From assembly GCA_000497405.1 (NCBI GenBank), contig KI547037.1:91511-123555 (forward strand): a DNA stretch of 32,045 nt, in the 5' to 3' direction. The notes under the pieces were generated by a model, which was not told where the DNA came from, ran no database searches, and saw nothing but the letters and a program-made list of their open reading frames with translations. The stretch comes from Streptomycetaceae bacterium MP113-05. Lineage in GTDB: Bacteria; Actinomycetota; Actinomycetes; Streptomycetales; Streptomycetaceae. Positions within the stretch are counted from its first letter, which is position 1; each line of letters begins with the position of its first letter. The translations under genes and the position numbers were made by a program. Below, piece by piece: positions 17,318 to 25,244 of this stretch.

Positions 17318-17355
17318 CCGGCTGCGGGCGCCCGGCTAAGGGCACCCGCAGCCGG
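17318..17355 (+). terminator. Hairpin between arc and dop
   Basis: CCGGCTGCGGG (17318-17328) pairs perfectly with CCCGCAGCCGG (17345-17355), and the loop holds a second small stem (GCCC/GGGC). It looks like an intrinsic terminator, so dop may be expressed partly by read-through or from its own promoter. Confidence 0.7.
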
Positions 17356-17394
17356 GCGTTTGGCGACGGGACACTGCCGGGCAAGGAGGGTCGT

Positions 17395-18906
17395 ATGACC
17401 GTACGGCGAGTAATGGGCATCGAGACGGAGTACGGCATCTCCGTCCCCGGCCACCCGAATGCCAACGCCATGCTGACCTCCTCGCAGGTGGTCAACGCCT
17501 ACGCGGCAGCCATGCACCGAGCGCGGCGGGCACGGTGGGACTTCGAGGAGGAGAACCCGCTGCGCGACGCACGTGGCTTCGACCTCGCCCGCGAGACGGC
17601 CGACGCCAGCCAGCTCACCGACGAGGACATCGGCCTCGCCAACGTCATCCTCACCAACGGAGCCCGGCTCTACGTCGACCACGCCCACCCCGAGTACAGC
17701 GCCCCCGAGGTCACCAACCCCCGCGACGCGGTGCTCTGGGACAAGGCCGGCGAACGGATCATGGCCGAGGCCGCCCGGCGCGCCGCCGAGGTTCCGGGCT
17801 CCCAGCCCATTCACCTCTACAAGAACAACACCGACAACAAGGGCGCCTCCTACGGCACCCACGAGAACTATCTGATGAAACGGGAGACACCGTTCTCGGA
17901 GATCGTGCGCCACCTGACGCCGTTCTTCGTCTCGCGCCAGGTCGTCTGCGGCGCCGGCCGTGTCGGTCTCGGCCAGGACGGCGGAGACCACGGATTCCAG
18001 CTCAGTCAGCGCGCCGACTACTTCGAGGTCGAGGTCGGCCTGGAAACCACCCTCAAACGGCCCATCATCAACACGCGCGACGAGCCGCACGCCGATGCCG
18101 AGCGGTACCGGCGTCTCCACGTGATCATCGGCGACGCCAACCTGTCGGAGATCTCGACCTACCTCAAGCTGGGCACCACGGCCCTCGTCCTCTCCATGAT
18201 CGAGGACGGGTTCATCGCCGTCGATCTGGCCGTCGACCAGCCCGTACGCACTCTCCACCAGGTCTCGCACGACCCGACGCTCAAGCACCTCGTCACGCTG
18301 CGCAGCGGCCGGACACTGACCGCGGTACAGCTCCAGATGGAGTACTTCGAGCTCGCCCGCAAGTACGTGGAGGACCGTTACGGGGCCGACGCCGACGAGC
18401 AGACCAAGGACGTGCTGGCCCGCTGGGAGGACGTGCTGGGCCGGCTCGAGTCCGACCCCATGAGCCTGTCCCGCGAACTGGACTGGGTCGCCAAGCGCGA
18501 GCTGATGGAGGGCTACCGGCGCCGCGACGGCCTGGACTGGGACGCATCCCGCCTGCACCTGGTCGACCTCCAGTACGCCGACGTGCGCCCCGAGAAGGGT
18601 CTCTACAACCGCCTCGCCGCCCGCGGGCGCATGGAGCATCTGCTGGACGAGGCCGAGGTCGGGCAGGCCGTGACACACCCCCCGGAGGACACCCGCGCCT
18701 ACTTCCGGGGCCGCTGCCTGGACAAGTACGCCGACGACGTCGCCGCCGCCTCCTGGGACTCGGTGATCTTCGACCTCCCGGGGCGGGACTCCCTGCAGCG
18801 CGTGCCCACGCTGGAGCCGCTGCGCGGCACCCGCGAACACGTCGAGGGGCTGCTGGACCGCTGCCGCACTGCGGAAGAGCTGGTGAAGGCGCTGACAGGC
18901 GGCTGA
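17395..18906 (+). CDS. dop: Depupylase/deamidase of Pup
   Basis: Removes Pup from substrate lysines and, in species whose Pup ends in glutamine, also deamidates it. The 503-residue protein belongs to the carboxylate-amine ligase fold shared with PafA and glutamine synthetase. The N-terminal GIETEYGI motif, catalytic Asp95 in [13 protein letters not shown] and the [13 protein letters not shown] segment are all present. The insertion before the catalytic Asp (the region around [15 protein letters not shown]) is the Dop-specific loop that separates it from PafA. The ATG has AAGGAGGG about five bases upstream. It lies between arc and pup. As this Pup already ends in Glu, depupylation should be the main role. 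Confidence 0.96.
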   Translation: MTVRRVMGIETEYGISVPGHPNANAMLTSSQVVNAYAAAMHRARRARWDFEEENPLRDARGFDLARETADASQLTDEDIGLANVILTNGARLYVDHAHPEYSAPEVTNPRDAVLWDKAGERIMAEAARRAAEVPGSQPIHLYKNNTDNKGASYGTHENYLMKRETPFSEIVRHLTPFFVSRQVVCGAGRVGLGQDGGDHGFQLSQRADYFEVEVGLETTLKRPIINTRDEPHADAERYRRLHVIIGDANLSEISTYLKLGTTALVLSMIEDGFIAVDLAVDQPVRTLHQVSHDPTLKHLVTLRSGRTLTAVQLQMEYFELARKYVEDRYGADADEQTKDVLARWEDVLGRLESDPMSLSRELDWVAKRELMEGYRRRDGLDWDASRLHLVDLQYADVRPEKGLYNRLAARGRMEHLLDEAEVGQAVTHPPEDTRAYFRGRCLDKYADDVAAASWDSVIFDLPGRDSLQRVPTLEPLRGTREHVEGLLDRCRTAEELVKALTGG

Positions 18907-19012
18907 CCCGCGACTGAAATGCGGCTGACTCATCACGCCGGGGAGGGCTACCCGGGGGTCGTACGGGGAATGATCCCCAAGACCCGACGACGTCGGGCAG
19001 AGGAAGCGCCGA

Positions 19013-19034
19013 TGTCAGCCACTGCTTGTAGGCT
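19013..19034 (+). promoter_or_regulatory. Candidate pup promoter resembling PafBC-dependent sites
   Basis: TGTCAG (19013-19018) and TAGGCT (19029-19034) are ten bases apart. This matches the core and exact spacing of the LexA-independent damage promoter known from mycobacteria (TTGTCRGTG-N8-TAnnnT), where PafBC acts. Six of the nine bases of the upstream element match. Transcription would start near 19041. Control by PafBC is inferred. Confidence 0.35.
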
Positions 19035-19081
19035 CTGATCTTGTACCTCTCGCGTACACCGACCCGAGCGGGGTGAGGGAA

Positions 19082-19300
19082 ATGGCGACCAAGGACACCG
19101 ACGGCGGCCAGCAGAAGGCCACGCGCCAGACCGAGGAGACCGAGGAGCAGGCGCAGGACGCGCAGACCTCCGAGGACCTCAAGGAGCGCCAGGAGGCGCT
19201 CTCCGAGGATGTGGACTCCGTCCTCGACGAAATCGACGACGTACTCGAGGAGAACGCAGAAGATTTTGTTCGAAGTTTCGTGCAAAAGGGCGGAGAATAG
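19082..19300 (+). CDS. pup: Prokaryotic ubiquitin-like protein Pup
   Basis: A 72-residue, acidic, largely disordered protein tag. Its C-terminal half, from about residue 35 (LKERQEALSEDVDSVLDEID), forms the helix that pairs with the ARC coiled coil. The end is FVRSFVQKGGE. The final Glu is the residue that PafA joins to substrate lysines, so no deamidation of a terminal Gln is required. The ATG at 19082 is chosen; a GTG three codons earlier overlaps the likely ribosome binding site (GTGAGGGA). It lies 175 bases after dop, in a region with small hairpins and a candidate promoter, and just ahead of the HNH gene and prcBA. Confidence 0.96.
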   Translation: MATKDTDGGQQKATRQTEETEEQAQDAQTSEDLKERQEALSEDVDSVLDEIDDVLEENAEDFVRSFVQKGGE

Positions 19301-19312
19301 GACAAAGCGGGC

Positions 19313-19908
19313 ATGGGGGAGTCCTCAAGCGACCTCACGAGGTGCTCTGGCTGCAAGGAAACCAAGCCGGTAGCCCTCTTTGCCGCCAATAGGTCGATGC
19401 GTGATGGCCTGCAGGCTTGCTGCCGGGAGTGCGCAGCCGCGTACTACCGGCAGCGCCGTGCCGCGCAGGGCAGGAAGGTGCGTCCACGGATCGCCGTGCC
19501 TGAGGGGCGCAAGCGCTGTGCTCGTTGCGAAGTTGTCAAACCGCACAGTGAGTGGAGTCGCAACAGCAGTTCTTCGGACGGCTTCGCCACCTATTGCCGG
19601 GCGTGCCGTAAGGCCGAACACCGGGCTCGGCATCTGATGAAGAATTGCGGCCTCACTCCCGCGGGACGCGACGAACTCGTCGCGGATCAGGTCGGCGTCT
19701 GCGCGATCTGCATTTCCGCTCCCGCGGAACATGTGGATCACTGTCACAACGCGGGTAGGGTCCGGGGCGTACTGTGCTTCAGCTGCAACGCGGCCCGGGG
19801 TCAGTTCAGGACCGGCCCGAGGCGATGCAGCGGGCCATCAGCTATCTGGAAGGAAACGCGTGGAAGCCGAAACTCGTAGCACCGGGCGTCTACCGGCTGC
19901 CTTCCTGA
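19313..19908 (+). pseudogene. Zinc-ribbon HNH (endonuclease VII-type) gene with frameshift
   Basis: As read, a 188-residue product stops at 19879. Two similar Cys4 zinc ribbons come first: CSGCKETKP and, about 60 residues on, CARCEVVKP, each closed by a second C-x2-C. The recombination endonuclease VII domain follows, with [16 protein letters not shown] and CFSCN. After Phe165 (near 19807) the frame turns to low-quality sequence. Reading from 19810 in the -1 frame gives [15 protein letters not shown] and ends PGVYRLPS at 19906-19908, the ending expected of this family. One base appears to have been lost around 19807-19811. Codon use is less GC-biased than in the neighbours. The catalytic motif lies before the break, so partial function is possible. 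A gene of this type sits here in other Streptomyces. Confidence 0.8.
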
Positions 19909-20705
19909 CGCCGGGCTCGTCGTCGTTCATGGACTTCCTGTCGGTCCACGCGCCGGAGCAGATGCCGGGCAGCCGGCCGCTGCCGCCGGTGCAGGGCGCC
20001 GTGCAGGCACCGCACGGGACGACGATCGTCGCGGCGTCGTTCTCCGGAGGTGTGATCCTGGCGGGCGACCGCCGGGCGACGATGGGCAACGTCATCGCAC
20101 AGCGGGACATCGAGAAGGTGTTCCCGGCCGACGAGTACTCGGCGGTCGGTATCGCGGGCACGGCGGGCCTGGCCGTGGAGATGGTGAAGCTCTTTCAGCT
20201 GGAGCTGGAGCACTTCGAGAAGGTCGAGGGCTCGCAGTTGTCGCTGGAGGGCAAGGCGAACCGGCTGTCGACCATGATCCGCGGCAACCTCGGCATGGCC
20301 ATGCAGGGCTTGGCGGTGGTTCCGTTGTTCGCCGGTTACGACGTGGGCCGGGGGAGGGGCCGGATCTTCAGCTATGACGTGACCGGCGGCCGTTCCGAGG
20401 AGACGGGTTTCGCCGCGGTGGGTTCGGGTTCGGTCTTCGCCCGTGGCTCGCTGAAGAAACTGTTCCGCCGGGACCTGACGGAGCAGCAGGCGGCGACTGC
20501 GGTGGTGCAGGCGCTGTATGACGCCGCGGACGACGACTCCGCCACCGGCGGGCCGGACATGGCGCGGCGTATCTACCCGGTCGTGGCGGTGATCGGTGAG
20601 GACGGCTACCGGCGGCTGAGTGAGGACGAGGTCTCCGAAATCGCCCGGACCGTGCAGGAGGGCCGTCTGCAGCAGCCGGACGGGCCGCAGGCCCCGGTTC
20701 TCTAG
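19860..20705 (+). CDS. prcB: 20S proteasome beta subunit
   Basis: Catalytic subunit of the proteasome, 281 residues including a propeptide. Cleavage between Gly53 and Thr54 (in APHGTTIVA) exposes the nucleophile Thr1 of the mature chain. Mature Asp17 (AGDRRAT) and Lys33 (RDIEKVF) complete the active site. The GTG start at 19860, with AAGGAA upstream, lies inside the 3' end of the preceding HNH gene; it gives a propeptide beginning with an Arg/Ser/Thr-rich stretch, as in other Streptomyces. A later ATG at 19929 would remove part of the propeptide. It is followed by prcA after 32 bases, and the two are certainly co-transcribed. Confidence 0.96.
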   Translation: MEAETRSTGRLPAAFLTPGSSSFMDFLSVHAPEQMPGSRPLPPVQGAVQAPHGTTIVAASFSGGVILAGDRRATMGNVIAQRDIEKVFPADEYSAVGIAGTAGLAVEMVKLFQLELEHFEKVEGSQLSLEGKANRLSTMIRGNLGMAMQGLAVVPLFAGYDVGRGRGRIFSYDVTGGRSEETGFAAVGSGSVFARGSLKKLFRRDLTEQQAATAVVQALYDAADDDSATGGPDMARRIYPVVAVIGEDGYRRLSEDEVSEIARTVQEGRLQQPDGPQAPVL

Positions 20706-20737
20706 TGTTCGTCGAAGAAGGAAGGGACCGATAGCCG

Positions 20738-21496
20738 GTGTCGACGCCGTTCTATGTCTCACCTCAGCAGGCCATGGCGGATCGCGCGGAGTACGCCCGC
20801 AAGGGCATTGCCCGCGGCCGGAGCGTGGTCGTGTTGCAGTACGCCGACGGCATCGTGTTCGTCGCGGAGAACCCGTCCCGCGCGCTGCACAAGGTCAGTG
20901 AGATCTACGACCGCATCGCGTTCGCCGCGGTCGGGAAGTACAACGAGTTCGAGAATCTGCGTATCGGCGGTGTGCGGTACGCGGATCTACGTGGTTACAC
21001 CTATGACCGGGACGATGTGACGGCCCGTGGTCTGGCCAACGTGTACGCGCAGACGCTGGGCACGATCTTCTCGTCGGCCGCGGAGAAGCCGTACGAGGTG
21101 GAGTTGATCGTCGCGGAGGTCGGCGAGGCGCGGGAGGACGACCAGATCTACCGGCTGCCGCACGACGGGTCGATCGTGGACGAGCACGGTTCGGTTGCGG
21201 TCGGCGGGAATTCGGACCAGATCGGCAGCTACCTCGACCAGCGGCACCGGGACGAGATGTCGCTCGGTGAGGCGCTGAAGCTGGCGGTGGAGTCGCTCTC
21301 CCGCGACAACAACGGCGGTGAGCGTTCGCTGACCTCGGAGCAGCTCGAAGTGGCCGTGCTGGACCGTACGCGGTCGCAGCAGCGCAAGTTCCAGCGGGTG
21401 CTGGGCCGGCGGCTGGCCACGCTCCTGGACGAGTCGCCGTCCGACGGGACGAGCGGCGACGACGGCGACGCGGCGGACGGCGACGCGGCGGAGTGA
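20738..21496 (+). CDS. prcA: 20S proteasome alpha subunit
   Basis: Forms the outer rings of the 20S core, gates entry and binds the C-terminus of ARC. The product is 252 residues. The N-terminal gating segment is [27 protein letters not shown], followed by the proteasome fold; the catalytic Thr is absent, as expected. The last 25 residues are very acidic (Asp/Gly/Ala-rich), a feature of Streptomyces alpha subunits. The GTG start at 20738 has a purine-rich GAAGGAAGGGA somewhat far upstream. In the locus it is the last gene before the mobile element, which begins within about 45 bases of its stop codon. Confidence 0.96.
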   Translation: MSTPFYVSPQQAMADRAEYARKGIARGRSVVVLQYADGIVFVAENPSRALHKVSEIYDRIAFAAVGKYNEFENLRIGGVRYADLRGYTYDRDDVTARGLANVYAQTLGTIFSSAAEKPYEVELIVAEVGEAREDDQIYRLPHDGSIVDEHGSVAVGGNSDQIGSYLDQRHRDEMSLGEALKLAVESLSRDNNGGERSLTSEQLEVAVLDRTRSQQRKFQRVLGRRLATLLDESPSDGTSGDDGDAADGDAAE

Positions 21497-21539
21497 TTCC
21501 GCGCCTCGGGCCCCTCGTTCACCACGTAACCGGAGGAGG

Positions 21540-21559
21540 CCCCCACCTTCAGGTGGGGG
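21540..21559 (+). repeat. Left-end hairpin of the IS605-type element
   Basis: CCCCCACC pairs perfectly with GGTGGGGG around a TTCA loop. It resembles the subterminal hairpins recognised by Y1 transposases of the IS200/IS605 family. Confidence 0.6.
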
Positions 21560-21563
21560 AGGA

Positions 21564-21621
21564 ATCCGGCTTCCCGCGTAGCGGGGCAGGGGAAGCCGGA
21601 TCGCCGCCAGGGCGATCCGGC
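21564..21621 (+). repeat. Two mutually exclusive stem-loops upstream of tnpB
   Basis: A 12-bp stem (21564-21575 with 21590-21601) and an 11-bp stem (21595-21605 with 21611-21621) share the segment GCCGGAT, so only one can form at a time. Inside the first is a smaller CCCGC/GCGGG hairpin. The segment may fold as RNA or single-stranded DNA during transposition. Confidence 0.6.
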
Positions 21622-21659
21622 GTTTCGGGAGCGACGGCGGCGAGGGCGACTTCAAGCAG

Positions 21660-22637
21660 GTGCAGGATCTCGGAGTTGATGGACCGGAGCAGATCATCCG
21701 GGACTTCGGGAAGTCCAAGGCCAAGGCGCAGAAGGACATCCGGGCCAAGCTGCCGATGCGGCAGCGGGCCGGGATGCCGAAGTGGAGAAAGAAGCGTGAG
21801 GCGCTGCCCACACTGAACTACACCAGGCGTGGCTTCCGGTTGAAGGACGGCCGTCTGCAGCTGGCGGGCGGGATCGTCCTGACGGTGGTGTGGTCGCGGG
21901 GTCTTCCCGCAGACCCGTCCAGCGTGCGCGTCTATCAGGACTCCATTGGCCATTGGTACGCGTCGTTCGTCGCGCCGGTTGTGGCCGAGCCGCTGCCCGC
22001 CACGGGCCGGGTGATCGGAGTGGACTGGGGCGTGAAGGAGACCGCCACCACTACGTCCGACGCCCACGACCTGCCGCATGCCCGGCACGGGAAGACCGCC
22101 GCCCAGAAGCTGGCGAAGTACCAGCGGATGATGGCCCGCAGGAAGCCGCCCAAGGGCACGCCCGGCTCCAAGGGGTACCGGGAGGCGAAGCGGAAGACGG
22201 CGAAGCTGTACAAGAAGGTCGCCCGGCAGCGGCAGGACACCGGCCGCAAGTGGGCCAAGGCCGTTGCCCGCGACCACGACGGCTTCGCGGTGGAGGACTT
22301 CCGGCCGAAGTTCCTGGCCAAGACCACCATGGCCAAGAAGGCCGCTGACGCCGCCATCGGCGCTACCAAGCGGGCCCTGATCGAGATGGGCCGCAAGCAC
22401 GGCCGAAACGTCCGGCTGGTACACCCTGCGCACACCACGATGGACTGCGCGCACTGCGGCGCGAGAGCCAAGCACCGCATGCCGCTGGGAGAGCGCACCT
22501 ACACCTGCACCGTGTGCGGAACCGTCTCGCCGAGAGACAAGAACTCCGCACGTGTGATGCTCGTCCGGGCAGGTTGGAACCCGGCAGGTGCGGATGGCGG
22601 AAGTCCTCCGGGGGCGCAGCTCCCGCAGGCGGCCTGA
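21660..22637 (+). CDS. tnpB: TnpB-type RNA-guided nuclease, probably 5'-truncated
   Basis: Transposon-encoded nuclease ancestral to Cas12. The RuvC residues are all present: Asp122 in GVDWGVKETATT, Glu212 in AVEDFRPKF and Asp293 in SPRDKNSAR. The C-terminal zinc finger has CAHC and CTVC. At 325 residues it lacks the N-terminal wedge part of complete TnpBs (about 370-400 residues). The frame is open only back to a TAG at 21579, and the residues before 21660 do not look like a TnpB start. The GTG chosen is simply the first start in frame. The nuclease core may be intact, but guide-RNA and target binding are doubtful. Confidence 0.8.
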   Translation: MQDLGVDGPEQIIRDFGKSKAKAQKDIRAKLPMRQRAGMPKWRKKREALPTLNYTRRGFRLKDGRLQLAGGIVLTVVWSRGLPADPSSVRVYQDSIGHWYASFVAPVVAEPLPATGRVIGVDWGVKETATTTSDAHDLPHARHGKTAAQKLAKYQRMMARRKPPKGTPGSKGYREAKRKTAKLYKKVARQRQDTGRKWAKAVARDHDGFAVEDFRPKFLAKTTMAKKAADAAIGATKRALIEMGRKHGRNVRLVHPAHTTMDCAHCGARAKHRMPLGERTYTCTVCGTVSPRDKNSARVMLVRAGWNPAGADGGSPPGAQLPQAA

Positions 22638-22735
22638 GCCTGGAATCCCCACGCACGCCCGAAGGTGCCGCGTAAGCGGCGTCCGGCCGCCAGGTCGGAC
22701 GGGAATCCCCCGTCTTCAGCCGGGGGAGCCTTCAA
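22638..22735 (+). ncRNA. Probable omega-RNA 3' region and right end
   Basis: In TnpB elements the guide RNA spans the end of tnpB and the right end of the element and takes its guide from the flanking DNA. Here the right-end hairpin (22706-22727) sits in the expected place and the TTCAA end follows. The guide would start at about 22736. The upstream limit of the RNA inside tnpB cannot be set by eye. Confidence 0.45.
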
Positions 22736-22780
22736 GTGTGTTCCGTGTTCTTCGCAGGGGGAGGGGCCCCGAGGGTGTTC

Positions 22781-23827
22781 TCAGGGTGTGCCCGGCGGCC
22801 CGGTGGAGCCGCGGGTGACGAGTTCGACGGGTAGTACGGCCGCGTCGGGTACCCGTCCGGCGAGGACGGCGAGGAGGGCGTGCATGCCCGATGCTCCGAT
22901 GTCCTCGGCGGGCAGTCGGACGGTGGTCAGTTCCGGTTCGACGGCGGTGGCCACGGCGAGGTCGTCGAAGCCGGTGACGGAGACGTCGCCGGGGACGCGC
23001 AGGCCGAGGCGTCGGGCGGCCTTGCAGGCGCCGGCGGCGAGCAGGTCGTCGTCGCAGACGAGGGCGGTCGGCGGGTGGCCCCGGCGGAGGAGGCGTTCGG
23101 CGGCGTGCAGGCCGCCGGTGACGCTGAGTTCTGCGGGTTCGGTGGCGACCAGTGCTGCTCCGGAGGTGGTGAGGGCATCGTGCAGGGCGCGGGCGCGCGT
23201 GCGGAACGTCCAGGAGCCCACGGCGGCGGAGACGTGGGCGATGCGACGGTGTCCGAGGTGCAGCAGATGGTCGGCGGTGGCGCGCATGCCGCCGGCGATG
23301 TCGAGGTTGACGGTCGCGGCGGCTCTGCGGCCTGCCGGGTCGCTGTCGAGCATCACCAGGGGGAGTCCGCCGCCGCGGAGTGAGGCCAGGGCTTCGGGGG
23401 CCATGGAGGAGGCGATGACGCCGTCCAGGGAGGCGCGGGCGGAGGCGAACGGGTCGGGTGCGGGACCGATGCCCTCGGGGGAGGGATAGAGAACCATGCC
23501 GAAGTCGTACTCGGCCGCGACGCGCGCGGCGCCGGCGTGGACCCGGGCGAAGAAGTCACTGGTCAGTGCTGGTACGACGAGCAGCGCGGTGCGGGTCAGG
23601 CCGAGTCGTAGGCTGCGGGCGGCCAGGTTCGGCCGGTAGCCCAGCTCGTGGGCGGCCGCCCGCACGGACCCGGCAGTGCGTTCGGAGACCCGGCCGCGCC
23701 ATTTGTCGCCCATCACCAGGGAGACCGTCGCCTGGGAGACGCCTGCTCGCCGGGCGACGTCCCTGCTGGTGGGGGCGGTTCCGCGGGGCGCGGGCGCACC
23801 ACCGTTCCGCATCCCGCTCGTCGTCAC
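22781..23827 (-). CDS. LacI-family transcriptional regulator
   Basis: A 348-residue repressor-type protein. The N-terminal LacI helix-turn-helix (about 18-70, SRDVARRAGVSQATVSLVM, with a hinge around YRPNLAARSLR) is followed by a periplasmic-binding-protein-like sensor domain (about 75-340, with LDSDPAG and GFDDLAVA). The ligand, presumably a sugar or related small molecule, is unknown. The GTG start at 23825-23827 follows GAGGAG by four to five bases. It diverges from an MFS transporter gene across a 124-base AT-rich region with inverted repeats, so it probably controls that transporter and itself. Its stop lies 45 bases past the mobile element. Confidence 0.92.
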   Translation of the reverse strand: MTTSGMRNGGAPAPRGTAPTSRDVARRAGVSQATVSLVMGDKWRGRVSERTAGSVRAAAHELGYRPNLAARSLRLGLTRTALLVVPALTSDFFARVHAGAARVAAEYDFGMVLYPSPEGIGPAPDPFASARASLDGVIASSMAPEALASLRGGGLPLVMLDSDPAGRRAAATVNLDIAGGMRATADHLLHLGHRRIAHVSAAVGSWTFRTRARALHDALTTSGAALVATEPAELSVTGGLHAAERLLRRGHPPTALVCDDDLLAAGACKAARRLGLRVPGDVSVTGFDDLAVATAVEPELTTVRLPAEDIGASGMHALLAVLAGRVPDAAVLPVELVTRGSTGPPGTP

Positions 23828-23878
23828 GTCTGCTCCTCGCGGTGTGGGGCGGGGGTGGACCCCGGTAAGCCGCCATGG

Positions 23879-23909
23879 TACGTATGACCGAACTAGTTAT
23901 ACGTATTAT
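23879..23909. promoter_or_regulatory. AT-rich divergent operator/promoter region
   Basis: TACGTAT (23879-23885) and ATACGTA (23899-23905) form an inverted repeat with a 13-base spacer; the spacer contains the palindrome AACTAGTT (23891-23898). TATTAT (23904-23909) is a good -10 for the rightward gene, and TACCAT can be read leftward at 23880-23875. A site for the adjacent LacI-type repressor is likely. Confidence 0.5.
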
Positions 23910-23951
23910 GCGTGAGGTTCCGTCCGACGTCCGACAGAGAGGATTCACATC

Positions 23952-25244
23952 GTGGCGACCGGCTACGCCGAGCTCCTGCGCGCCAAGCATGCCGTGCGGC
24001 TGCTCGCGGGCACCCTGGTCGGACGGCTGCCGAACGCCACGGCTGCCCTGGCGATCGTGCTGTTCGTCCGGGCGGAGGGCGGTGACTACACGCTGGCGGG
24101 CGTGCTGTCCGCGGTGTACGGGTTGGCCACGGCCGTGGGGCAGCCGTCGCTGGGCCGGGCCGTCGACCTGTTCGGGCAGCCGCGTGTCATGTTCCCGGCC
24201 TCGGTGCTGTCCGCCGCGGGTATGTGCGCGTTCGCGCTGTACGGGATCGGCGACCCGTTTCTCGCCTACGGCTCGGTCCTGGTCGCCGGCCTGTTCACAC
24301 CGCCGCTGGAGGGAGGGTTGCGTGCACTGTGGCCCAGCGTGCTGAAGCGCGAGGACCGGGTGCACGCGGCGTACGCGCTGGACGCCGTCGCCCAGGAGGT
24401 GATGTTCGCGGTGGGCCCGTTGCTGGTGACGCTGATCGTCGCGCGGTGGAACGAGGCCGCCGCGCTTCTGGTGATCAACGTGCTGGGTGTGGCAGGCGCC
24501 CTGTGGGTGGTCGTCTCGCCGCCGTCCCGCCGGTGGCGATCGGAGCCGCGGGAAGCGCACTGGCTGGGCGCGTTGCGCTCGGGCGGCCTGGTCGCGCTGC
24601 TGGGGGCGTTCTTCTTCGTCGGTCTCGCTCTCGGGTCCATCGCCGTCGCCGCGGTGGCGTACGCCGACGGGTACGGCGACAGCCTGATCTCCAGCTACCT
24701 GCTGTCCGCCCTCGGCGCCGGTGCGCTGGTCGGCGGTGTCGGGTACGGGGCGCGCGCCTGGCCCGGACGCCCGGAGAACCGGCTGGTGGTCCTGGTCGCA
24801 GCGCTGGCCGCCGGGTACCTGCCGCTGCTGCTGGTGCCCGGACCCGTCGCGATGACCGCGCTCGCGGGCGTGTCCGGCCTGTTCCTCGCCCCTGCCCTGG
24901 CCTGCTCCTTCGTGGTGGTCGACCGGCACGCCCCGGCCGGTACCGTCACCGAGGCGTTCTCCTGGCTGGTCACCACCTTCGGCGTCGGCGCGGCAGCCGG
25001 CACGGCCGTCGTCGGACCGGTGCTGGAACAGGCGGGGATCACGGCCGGGTTCGCGGTGGCCGGTGCGGGCGGGGCCGCCGCGTTCGGCGTGCTGTCGGCG
25101 ACCCGCGGTGTGCTGTCACCGGCGACAGCCGCCCCGGGGCGCCTCCCTGACCCGGTGCCGGGATCCGGGGAGAAGGAGCTCGCGGGGGAAAATGATCGGC
25201 ACGCGGTACCCGAACCCGGTTTCAGAACAGGCCATAAGGCGTAA
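23952..25244 (+). CDS. MFS-family transporter, probable exporter
   Basis: Integral membrane protein of 430 residues with about 12 hydrophobic segments and the short Arg-rich cytoplasmic central loop typical of the major facilitator superfamily. A motif-A-like GRAVDLFGQPRVM follows the second segment. The last 40 residues are hydrophilic. The substrate is unknown; similar drug-exporter-like proteins are common in Streptomyces. The GTG at 23952 has AGAGAGGA about ten bases upstream. It is divergent from the LacI regulator and its stop codon lies inside the predicted pafA promoter. Confidence 0.88.
   Translation: MATGYAELLRAKHAVRLLAGTLVGRLPNATAALAIVLFVRAEGGDYTLAGVLSAVYGLATAVGQPSLGRAVDLFGQPRVMFPASVLSAAGMCAFALYGIGDPFLAYGSVLVAGLFTPPLEGGLRALWPSVLKREDRVHAAYALDAVAQEVMFAVGPLLVTLIVARWNEAAALLVINVLGVAGALWVVVSPPSRRWRSEPREAHWLGALRSGGLVALLGAFFFVGLALGSIAVAAVAYADGYGDSLISSYLLSALGAGALVGGVGYGARAWPGRPENRLVVLVAALAAGYLPLLLVPGPVAMTALAGVSGLFLAPALACSFVVVDRHAPAGTVTEAFSWLVTTFGVGAAAGTAVVGPVLEQAGITAGFAVAGAGGAAAFGVLSATRGVLSPATAAPGRLPDPVPGSGEKELAGENDRHAVPEPGFRTGHKA

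Larger units (their letters stand above)
21540..22735 (+). mobile_element. IS200/IS605-type element carrying tnpB only
   Basis: The element lies between prcA and the LacI gene. Both ends carry related hairpins: CCCCCACC/GGTGGGGG (21540-21559) on the left, and CCCCCG/CGGGGG (22707-22726) on the right. Each has CTTCAG in the loop region and GGGGGAG on the 3' side. The right end finishes with TTCAA at 22731-22735, a plausible cleavage site. There is no tnpA, so the element cannot move on its own. The exact left border is uncertain and may lie 15-20 bases further left. Confidence 0.65.

Noticed and set aside
19801..19815. Programmed -1 frameshift in the HNH gene
   Set aside because: No slippery heptamer and no clear downstream pseudoknot; a lost base or sequencing error is simpler.
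21540..22735. CRISPR or Cas12 locus
   Set aside because: The nuclease is TnpB-like with transposon end hairpins; no repeat-spacer array or other cas gene is present. The Cas4-like protein is 10 kb away and belongs to the RecB family.
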